DNA of 64,000 nucleotides from Limnomonas spitsbergensis (Eukaryota; Chlorophyta; Chlorophyceae; Chlamydomonadales): NCBI GenBank assembly GCA_037349105.1, contig JAYJMM010000084.1:310001-374000 (forward strand). The letters run 5' to 3'. Shown one piece after another: positions 56,801-64,000 of this stretch; the stretch's first letter is position 1, and each line of letters starts with the position of its first letter. Under the pieces are notes generated by a model. The model was given only the letters and a program-made list of their open reading frames with translations, ran no database searches and was not told where the DNA came from. Both the position numbers and the translations under genes were made by a program.

Positions 56801-57823
56801 AGGGGCACCCTTACCCCAACCCCCCCCTTCACTAGGCAACGCCTTTCAATGGAGCACTCCTCCCCCTAACGTGTCTCACACTGATGTCATACAGCCCACT
56901 CCAAACATTTCGAACACTAATTTAAAAAGGAGCCCCCCCCATTCACAATTCCCCCGAATACATAGTGCCATTCAAAGGCAGCAGCTCCAAAGGAACACAA
57001 CTCTTCCTGATGCCTCCCCCAGTATCTCAATACCACGCCCCCAAGTGTGTTTTATTCCAGTACATAAAGCCCCCCCCCTCCGCAATGACCCGTACTACAT
57101 AGTGCCATTCAAAGGCATGCAGCTCCCCCAATATCTCGATAACCCTCCCCCGAACCACATGTTTTATACTTTAAGGACCCCCTCCTCAGCCTGCGCAATA
57201 CCCCCTCCATTACGCAGTGCCATTCAAAGGCAGCAGTTCCAACGTGGAAAAACTCTGCCTTCACGTATCCAACGCACTAGCAGCAGGCACAACCAACAAG
57301 TGTGACATCAGCATTAACGGTGCGCGCCCATGTGTGTCGCAGCACACATTTGTGAAGCACACTCACGAACGCTCTCGAGATGTATGCAGATGTTGCAGAT
57401 ATTGCAGATGTTGCAGATGTATGCAAGATATTGCAGATGTTACAGATGTTGCAGATACTGCAGATGCTGCTAATGTTGCAGATGTACGCAAGATATTGCA
57501 GATATTTCAGACGTGCGCAGATGTTGCAGATGTATGCAGATGTTGCAGATGGCGCAAGGTAGGGGACACCATGAGGCGGTTAGGACTTTGGAAACAAATC
57601 CAGGAGTTACAAAAAACATATTTATGCATACAAAATCCCTGAACCCTGAACCTCAGGCAACACCTCTCCCGACGCTGCACTGTCCGACTCCAAGTGGTCC
57701 GCGGAGAAGCTTGGGCTGGTCATTGGGCTCAGCTGCGTTGGCAGCATACTTGTCCTGGGGGGGCTGGCAGCAGCCCTGTACTACGGCATTGCGGCCTGCC
57801 GCCGCTGCAGCAAAAGACCTCAG
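53837..57823 (+). CDS. likely N-terminal exons of the metacaspase: signal peptide, Cys-rich segment, TM helix
   Basis: Three plus-strand exons join in phase with each other and with the metacaspase exons. M1 53837-53995 (53 codons) starts MSQETRRAMLLQNGG and has a hydrophobic core LLLLAILATAHATSAQ, a good signal peptide, then SFSEDITSTPYTACGYF; donor GTGCGA, phase 0. M2 56412-56490 (26 codons plus 1 base) is Cys-rich (ACASPTNCTATS, ACGPASTCS) between acceptor CTGCAG and donor GTGCGT. M3 57657-57823 supplies two bases (Gly), then NTSPDAALSDSKW, a single helix LGLVIGLSCVGSILVLGGLA, then basic CRRCSKRPQ, as in a type I membrane protein; donor GTGGGC, phase 0. A second start (53861) would also keep the signal. 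The joins are inferred; further ectodomain exons may be hidden in 54.0-56.4 kb. Confidence 0.5.
55524..56005. repeat. minisatellite of GGAACAGGGGTTTGGA units
   Basis: About thirty 16-bp units, GGA(G/A)AAACAGGGGTTTG and GGAGGAACAGGGGTTTG variants, within the intron between M1 and M2. Open frames on both strands here are repeat artefacts. Confidence 0.9.
56555..56675. repeat. short tandem repeat, about 45 bp, three units
   Basis: GGTGCTGACCTGGCAGCGCC followed by ACCAGAGCAGTTTAGGGA recurs with changes near 56573, 56617 and 56658, in the intron after exon M2. Confidence 0.6.
56884..57245. repeat. degenerate tandem repeat of 113-137 bp, three units
   Basis: A core AGTGCCATTCAAAGGCA plus GCAGCTCC appears at 56963, 57100 and 57214, with CCCCC-rich and TATCTCAATA-type blocks between. 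Confidence 0.65.
57378..57560. repeat. GATGTTGCA nonamer array
   Basis: About twenty degenerate 9-bp units (GATGTTGCA, GATATTGCA, GATGTATGCA) in the intron between M2 and M3. Confidence 0.85.
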
Positions 57824-58060
57824 GTGGGCCTGCCATCATTGGATTGGGGAATCTTGGGTGGGCCTGCTGTCACTGGAGTGGAAACCTCGGATAGGCCGCT
57901 GCTGCAGCAGAAGACTTAAGGTGGGCTTGCCGTCCTTAGATTGTGAAATCTTGGGTGGGCCTGCATTCACTAGATCTGGAAAATCGGGTGGGACTGCAGT
58001 CACTGGATTGGGCAGCCTCTGGGGTGCCTGCCACAGCGGCAGCCGAAAACCTCAGATGGG
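57824..58060 (+). repeat. repeats of the TM-exon donor edge
   Basis: The end of M3 with its donor (GCTGCAGCAAAAGACCTCAG then GTGGGCCTGCC) recurs near 57885-57920 (CTGCAGCAGAAGACTTAAG, GTGGGCTTGCC) and near 58030-58055 (CGGCAGCCGAAAACCTCAG, ATGGGG). GTGGGCCTGC with TCACTGGATTGGG is repeated about six times between. Confidence 0.7.
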
Positions 58061-58116
58061 GGTAGCAAACATGATATCGGGCTTTAAGGTAGTTTATGGC
58101 GTAGGGCCTGGGGCCT

Positions 58117-58158
58117 AGAGAGTAGGGTGTAGGGTTTAGGGCTTAGGGCTTAGGGATT
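58117..58158. repeat. telomere-like TTTAGGG stretch in intron
   Basis: GGGTGTAGGGTTTAGGGCTT and TTAGGG variants. Confidence 0.6.
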
Positions 58159-58495
58159 CAGCTTTACACAGCTATTGTGCTGGTGGGGTGCTATGATGCC
58201 TCTTTCAATCTCTCACCCAACATAACCATTCAGGGCGTACAGGAACGACTCGGAGAAAGAGGGAGAGGGAGGGGCTGAAACTCGCCGCTATTCGACAGTT
58301 TTTCAAAACTCATGCATCGGTATGAATACCCCTCTGTCCAACCTTCTCCCACCCTCTGGAATGAGGCCATACCCAAAAAATCCAGCATGCGCCTCCTTTG
58401 CTGCTCCTTTCATATCTAGCATGAACCTACTGACACCCCTGCCAAGCAGCACCCCTCTCACCCAATGCCTACCCGTGACTGCCCCGTTTTATCAG

Positions 58496-61400
58496 GTGAC
58501 TCCATACACCCAGCACATGCCAGTCGCAGCCCCCTTCGTCCCCGGCTACGCTGTCAACTACAAGGCCACCATCGGCGCGGAGAGAGCGTGCGGCGTGTGG
58601 GGGCAGCAGGGGGGGACCTGGCGCCCGATGACGTTGCAGCACCAGGATGGTGTGAAGCCGGCGCTGTTGCCGCTGCCTCAGCAGGCATACCGGCAGCTGC
58701 CCACGGTGTCCATGGGAGCGGGCGCTGCAGGAGCAGAAGCGCAATTTGGAGCAGGAGGGCGAGTGGGTGCGGGAGCGGGAGGGGGAGCAGAAGTGAAAAT
58801 GGAAATGGGCGCTATGTCAGCTGGAGCTGGAGCTCAAGGGGGGGACGCTGCTGCCGTAAGCCGGGGTTTCTTCATGGCGGCCAAGGGCATTCCGTCCCGC
58901 AAGGCTGTGCTTGTCGGCTGCAACTACCCGGGCACCCAGTCCAGCCTGCAGGGATGTGTGAACGATGTGCTGGCCATGCAGGTGTGGATGGAGGTGTGCA
59001 CAATATGTGCATGTGTGAACAACGTTTTGGGCCAATTGTTGTTGGGATTGGGACGGTTCTACATCCTAGATCTAGATCTAGGGGCAGCCAGCACAATTTC
59101 TCAAAACACGCCTTAGCGGGAACAGTGAGATTCTCCCGTGGCCAGGGGGCGGGATGGAACTTGCCGGTGCAGATGTACTCCTTATCTATGCACTACCTCT
59201 TGGCAACTTTTTAGTTGTGTTGGACGTTTGGAGGACGAGGCTTTGAATGACCGCTGATCAGACAGCACATGTGGATGAGGAGGATTCCATCCTGTTTTGA
59301 ATCCATTTTATTTGAATTTAAATGTGTATAATGTTCCGGTAACTTTCATAGCCATTACTTGACTACTGTAACTCCCATCTGGAACAGCTCTACATCATGG
59401 GACGTTCTATTGATGGCTGATGGTTTTGACCCATATCCCGTATCCAATGACCTGAAACCCATATACCCATACAGTTTAGTCCTCAATCCATTACCTGAAC
59501 CCATTACTCATAATCCAGAACCCTAAACCATTAACACATAACCCATGAACTAGAGGTCTAGGCTCCATAACTCATAACCCTTCGCCCTTAGCCCATAACC
59601 CTGAACTGTTAATTCTTAACCCTTAAACCTACACCCTTAACCCTTAGCCCTCAAGCCTGAACCCTGAAATCTGAACACTTAACAATTAACACTTGACACT
59701 TAACCCCTACCCCTAAAGCCCTAACCCATCACGCTGCAGGACCTGTTGAAGACGGTGTATGGTTTTAAGGACCAAGACGTCGTCATTCTGATTGACACGG
59801 ACAAGACAGGGCTACAGGTACCATTGCTGTGGACGGACGTTGTGGATGGCTGTTGCGAGTAGCTGTTGCAAGTTGGTTTTGCAAGTTGGTGTTGCGGATA
59901 GATGTATTTGTCATGGCGGGAGCAGGGCCGGGAGTCTCAAGTTAGGGTAACAGTGTGTTCAGGGTGTGCTCTCCGGGGTCTGATATGTAGGTGTAATAGG
60001 TGTAATGCATTAATGCGTGTGATTGCTCCGTATAGAGGTTGTTGAAGTAATACCCAAGGATGATCAAGTGGGCTTTAAAGCGACTGTGGGTTAAGAGACG
60101 AAGGGAGAGACAAGGGCTTGACCTCAGAATTTACATTACAGTGAAGAGGGTAAGGTGAAATGACAAGGGAGGTGGTAACCACAGTGTCCGACTGTCTGCA
60201 CTGTAAAGGGGTTAGTGGTTGGGTTTAGGGTGAGGGGTTGGGGTTAAGGGTTTAGGGTAAAGGCTTAAGGTTAAGGGGTAGGGCTTTAGTGTTAGGGGTT
60301 TAGGGTGAGGGTATGGGTTAAAGGTGTATGGGCAAGGGTTTAGGGGTAGGGGTTAAGGGGTTAGGGGTATTACCAGTCTCCGCTACAGCCAGCAACAGCC
60401 GCTGACTCTAACCCCCCCCCACACCCACTATCGTCTCTCTCCCTTCAGCCTACTGGTCGCAACATTAAGGCCAAGATCGCTGAGATGGTGGCCGCGGCTA
60501 AGGATGGTGATGAGCTGGTCTTTCACTTCAGCGGGCATGGCACGCAGGTGCCCTCCTCAGATCAGGTGAGAGGTGGAGAACGAGAGAAGCTTTCTGGGGC
60601 AACAGGGCACATGTGCCTTCAACAGGTAAGGGCACAGGTGCCTTCAACAGGCAAAGTGGGAGCGGTGAACAGAACGGAGGTGATAGATTACAAAAGGGCT
60701 CAGACTGCTGAGACTGACGGAAGAGACAAGGTCATCTGACCATAAAGGCATGCGACATGAGCATCCTTTGGGATATTAATTATTTATTTATTTGCACTGA
60801 CCTACTGGCTGAGTCTGAAGGCAGGGAAAAGGCCATCAGCCTAAAAGGCATGCAACATGAATATTATTTGGAAACACGAGTTTTCATTTATTTGTATCGC
60901 CCATCAGGCTGAGACTGATGGCAAGGACGAGGCCATCTGCCCTTGTGACATGAACATCATTTGTGACAACGACTTGCGTGACCTTCTGTCTCCGCTCTCC
61001 AACCGGCCCAACACCAAGTTCACCTTTGTGGCGGACTGCTGCCACTCGGGAACATTGCTAGACCATGAACAAGTGGTCATCACAGGACCCAAGGTAGGAG
61101 ATGAGGAGGGGGGGGGGGGGGAGGGAGATGGACGGAGGTAAGGAGAGGGAGGGAGAGGGAGGGAGAGGGAGGGAGGGAGGGAGAGGGAGAAAGGGAGGGA
61201 GAAAGGGGAGGGAGGGAAGGAGGTAGGGGGGGAGTGAGGGGGGAGGGAGGTAGTGAAGGAGGGAGAAGGTGGTAGGGAGGGCACTGGGGGTGTTTGGCTA
61301 CGAGGCGGAAGGAAGGCCCCCAGATGTGTGAGCGGGAGGGGCATGTCATTGAGGGAGGGAACATTTTGGGATTTAGGGAGCAGCCACATTAAATATGAGG

Positions 61401-63021
61401 ATGAGCTTTGATGCCCGGCTGTCAGCATAGGTCGACCATCTTACTGATTTGCATCACATGATCAAGAATATAGGATGGATAGTGCCTCTGTGTGCTTGTT
61501 ATAAACATTCCTTGTAACGTAATTGTAACCAAGCCAGAGGGCATGGAAGTTTTGTTGGTTGATATTGGCTAGTTGATGAGGTGCTTGTGCTAATTACGTT
61601 ATGGACTACAAAAAAAAGCAATTGCCGTATCTTATTGCACGACTGCCCCCCAAAACGAATACCTAATATAATACTAATTGCAGGTGGGTGGGCCTCCGCC
61701 CCCCGACCCCGCGAGCGTTGCGGCCACTCGGGCCATGCTTGCGGGCATGGGCGGCAAGAAGAGCATTCCCCGGTCCCTCCCCTACTCAGACCTGTGCAGC
61801 ATTCTGTCTGGCATGCAAGGCGGCACTACCCAGGTCAACAGCCAGAACATGCACACCACCATGATGGGGCTGTTTGGGGAGGATGCCAGCGGAAAGACGA
61901 AAATCGCAATGGTGAGAGTGGGAGTGCAACACAGCGTGGAAGTGTGGAACTGGTAGTGTGAAAGGGTGATTAAAATGGTGAGAGAGGGAGTGCAACATAG
62001 TGCAGAAGTGTGGAACTGGTAGTGGCATAGTGTGATTAAATGGTGAGAGAGGGAGTGCACCATAGTGTGGAAGTGTGGAACTGGTAGTGTCATAGTGTGA
62101 TTAAATGGTGAGAGAGGGAGTGCAACATAGTGTGTAAGTGTGGAATTGGTAGTGTGATAGTGTGATTGTAATGTTGAGAGAGGGAGTGCAACACAGTGTG
62201 GAACATGTAGTGTGACAGTGTGATTTTAATGGTGCGAGAGGGAGTGAAACACAGGGTGGAAGGGTGGAACTGGTAGTGTGACAGTGTGATTATAATGGTG
62301 AGAGAGGGAGTGCAACACATGTACACAGTGTGGAAGTGTGGAATTGGTAGTGAGACAGTGTGGTTGCATTTGTGGGATATTGTGTGGAAGAGTGAGTGTG
62401 GTATCAGTAGTGGCTAAGTGTGACCCTGGCAGTGTAATGGTGTAATATGTGAATCGTAATTGCATGGGTGAGACCCGTAGACAGACTGGATCATCTCTTC
62501 AAGACTAGTGTGAGTGTCACACTGGAGTTGAACCTCAAGATGCCTCGCCTTGATGAGTGATCGTTCTTGTTGCCACAAGGTAACGCAACCACCCACAGCC
62601 TTTTCAACAGGGTGAGGCAGAGAAAACCTGACTGTGCCTCCTGCTGGGTCCACAGATGTTGGCAGGGAAAATCGGAAATGGAATCGGAAACTTGGTTGGA
62701 GGGCAACACGGAGCAGCAATCAGCCAGGGAATAGCCGCCGGCATAGGCCACTTGTTCAGTGGCGGCGGAGGAGGAGGAGGAAGGGGATGGGGGGGAGGAG
62801 GGGGGCTGGGAGCTCTACCCCAACTGAATCCTGGCGGAATAGGAAGAGGAGGAGGAGGGCTGGGATCTCTGCCTCAATTGAATCCTGGAGGAGGTGGAGG
62901 AGGAGGGGGCGAAGGGGCAGCGGGGGGAGGTGCAGGGCTGCAGCCCTCCCCATTTGCCGCAGTTCAGCCTGAGGAGGAGAAGCTTGGAGCCGACATCGGT
63001 ATCCTTTTCTCTGGCTGTCAG
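58496..63021 (+). CDS. metacaspase (peptidase family C14), catalytic exons, 3' end outside window
   Basis: Six plus-strand exons, all phase 0 with GT-AG borders: 58496-58981, 59740-59817, 60449-60565, 60908-61093, 61684-61911, 62656-63021. The first has about 130 residues of Pro/Gly/Ala-rich linker, then KAVLVGCNYPGT, the first p20 strand. The next is DLLKTVYGF then VVILID. The third holds the catalytic His in FHFSGHGTQ. The fourth has CPCDMNIICDNDL (the acidic calcium-site region) and the catalytic Cys in VADCCHSG, where DSCHSG is usual. The fifth contains SDLCSILSG. The sixth is Gly-rich and ends in LFSGCQ, the p10 SGCQ box. The following DETSADA-type segment is not found before 64000, so the gene is incomplete. 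Role: Ca-dependent Arg/Lys-specific cysteine peptidase, by family. Linker between p20 and p10 is long and Gly-rich. Confidence 0.9.
59430..59730. repeat. degenerate telomere-like CCCTAA stretch in intron
   Basis: Blocks such as AACCCATAACCCT and CTTAACCCTTAGCCC run up to the acceptor of the next exon (59739). 58982-59430 has no other feature. Confidence 0.6.
60227..60372. repeat. telomere-like GGGTTTAGGG stretch in intron
   Basis: GGTTTAGGGTGAGGGGTTGG and GGGTTTAGGGTAAAGG-type degenerate heptamers, opposite orientation to 59430-59730 in the same intron. Confidence 0.65.
60566..60907 (+). repeat. exon-edge repeats on both sides of a metacaspase intron
   Basis: Donor side: the edge GCAGGTGCCCTCCTCAGATCAG/GTGAG is echoed at 60606-60632 (GTGCCTTCAACAG/GTAAG) and 60634-60655. 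Acceptor side: GGCTGAGACTGATGGCAAGG with CATGAACATCATTTG is echoed at about 60700-60770 and 60810-60872, each about 100 bp apart. Confidence 0.65.
61100..61290. repeat. GGGAGGGA purine tract in intron
   Basis: GGGAGAGGGAGGGA-type low complexity directly after a donor. 61290-61680 shows nothing else. Confidence 0.85.
61912..62375 (+). repeat. 64-66-bp tandem repeats of a metacaspase exon donor
   Basis: The authentic edge is GCAATG/GTGAGAGTGGGAG. Six further units start near 61974, 62038, 62103, 62169, 62228 and 62294. Five contain AATGGTG(A/C)GAGAGGGAG, the donor included, and one has AATGTTGAGAG. All continue GTGCAACACAGTGTGGAAG. Confidence 0.85.
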
Positions 63022-63480
63022 GTGAGTTAAGGGTTAAGGTTGCAAGGCTTGGGATTTATAAAACACTCACTTTGCCTGTTGCATGTCAATCGAGGAATCC
63101 CTTTCTGAGGTTGTCAGGTGAGTGCAGAGATTCAGGCTTTGTTTAGGGTTTAGCATTAAGGGTTTCAGGCTGAAGTAGCTTAGGGTTTATGAGGTTGAGG
63201 ATATCCTGAACCCTAAACCCAAGAGCTGCCAGCCGTTATCCGAATCATGTTTTCAGGCTGCCAGTTTGGCAACCCCTGAGACCTCAACCCAAAGCCGGAA
63301 CACGCTGAACCCCACACCTTTATCCCTGACACCCAGAAAGCTTAACAAGACGGCCAGCTATGTATGGGGACTGAAGTATCACCACATGTTTGCTACCAGG
63401 ATCTCAGGGTTGTTAAGACTTATGTATACAGAGACATTTGGCCATGTAGGGTGTGGCGTTGTATGGGAACTTTGTTTGGA
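63022..63480 (+). other. intron start with a copy of the donor edge and telomere-like repeats
   Basis: TTTCTCTGGCTGTCAGGTGAGT is echoed at 63101-63125 (CTTTCTGAGGTTGTCAG/GTGAGT) and partly near 63250. GGGTTTAGGG-like pieces lie between. A next p10 exon could not be placed with confidence. Confidence 0.5.
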
Positions 63481-64000
63481 TTCGGGTTCCATGTGCCTGT
63501 GCATGTGCTTGCGCTTGTGCCTTCGCATATGCATATGCTGGTGCCAGTGTCTGTGCCTGAGCATGTGCATGTGCACGTGCATGTGCATGCGCATGTGCAT
63601 GTGATGTGCATGTGCATGCGCTTGTGCATGCGCCTGTGCATGTGCATGCGCCTGTGCCTGGGCATGTGCATGTGCTTGTACCTGTGCATGTGCATGTGCC
63701 TGTGTCTGTGCCAGCGCCCATGCCTGTGCTTGTGTCTGCGTCTGTGCCTGTGCCAGCGCCTATGCATGCGCCTTCGCATGTGCATATGAATGTGCTTGTG
63801 CCAGTGTCTGTGCCTTTACATGTGCCAGCGTCTTCGCCCATGCCTGTGCTTGTGCTGGTGCCGGTGCCGGCTCTTGTGCATGCGCATGTGCCTGTGCATA
63901 AGCCTGTGCATGGGCCTATGCCTGTGCCTGAGCATGTGCATGTGTAGGTGCATGTGCCTGTGCATGTGCATGTGTAGGTGCATGTGCCTGTGCTTGTGCC
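63480..64000. repeat. TGTGCC/TGTGCATG hexanucleotide-type microsatellite
   Basis: Long interrupted array of TGTGCATGTGCCTGTGCC-type units to the window edge. His/Val and Cys/Met frames across it are artefacts. Confidence 0.9.

Noticed and set aside
59430..60372. A true telomere
   Set aside because: Heptamers are degenerate, in both orientations and flanked by exons of one gene, so they are interstitial.
63257..63330. Next metacaspase exon with ATPETSTQS
   Set aside because: An ETS-like match after an acceptor is suggestive, but the expected S-A-D and following p10 residues are missing and no donor is clear.
63364..63947. Cys/Met, His/Val and Thr/Gly frames
   Set aside because: Translation of the TGTGCATG-type microsatellite at the window edge.

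Overview
The window looks like nuclear DNA of a unicellular eukaryote, most likely a green alga. The two host genes have many small exons with canonical GT-AG introns, the bulk DNA is GC-rich, plant-type telomere-like (TTTAGGG-like) stretches lie inside introns, and the mobile elements are Ty3/gypsy and RNase H-bearing non-LTR families. A chlorophyte or prasinophyte is my guess; no rRNA, tRNA or organelle gene fixes the species.

Region 1 (1-20.8 kb, minus strand) is retrotransposon debris. At the left edge a decayed Ty3/gypsy pol reads RT, RNase H, then a cytosine-C5 DNA methyltransferase domain, then the end of an integrase. Behind it lie about 11 kb of gag-like frames with at least four separate zinc-knuckle sites, which suggests a very large gag or several nested elements. 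A second gypsy integrase, cut off by another gag-like frame, lies at 19.9-20.8 kb.

Region 2 (20.8-33.5 kb) is repeats: a TA-flanked MITE, minisatellites, a 5'-truncated non-LTR element bounded by 33-bp direct repeats, a perfect 35-bp foldback, a 1.3-kb tandem duplication, and a second, older non-LTR fossil.

Region 3 (33.5-52.6 kb, minus strand) is one protein kinase gene. I could place nine phase-compatible exons covering the kinase domain and tail, and two likely N-terminal exons. The intron between the APE-box exon and the DLWSFG exon is 9.4 kb, of which 8.97 kb is a 42-bp minisatellite of about 213 units.

Region 4 (53.8-63.0 kb and beyond, plus strand) is a metacaspase gene, divergent from the kinase. 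Its catalytic exons are clear. Three upstream exons, joined in phase, encode a signal peptide, a short Cys-rich segment and one transmembrane helix, so the product may be a membrane-anchored, receptor-like metacaspase. The last p10 exons lie beyond the window.

The most unusual pattern spans both genes. Many introns are built of tandem copies of the neighbouring exon edge, including the splice site itself, in units of about 30-160 bp. This points to intron growth by repeated duplication across exon-intron junctions.
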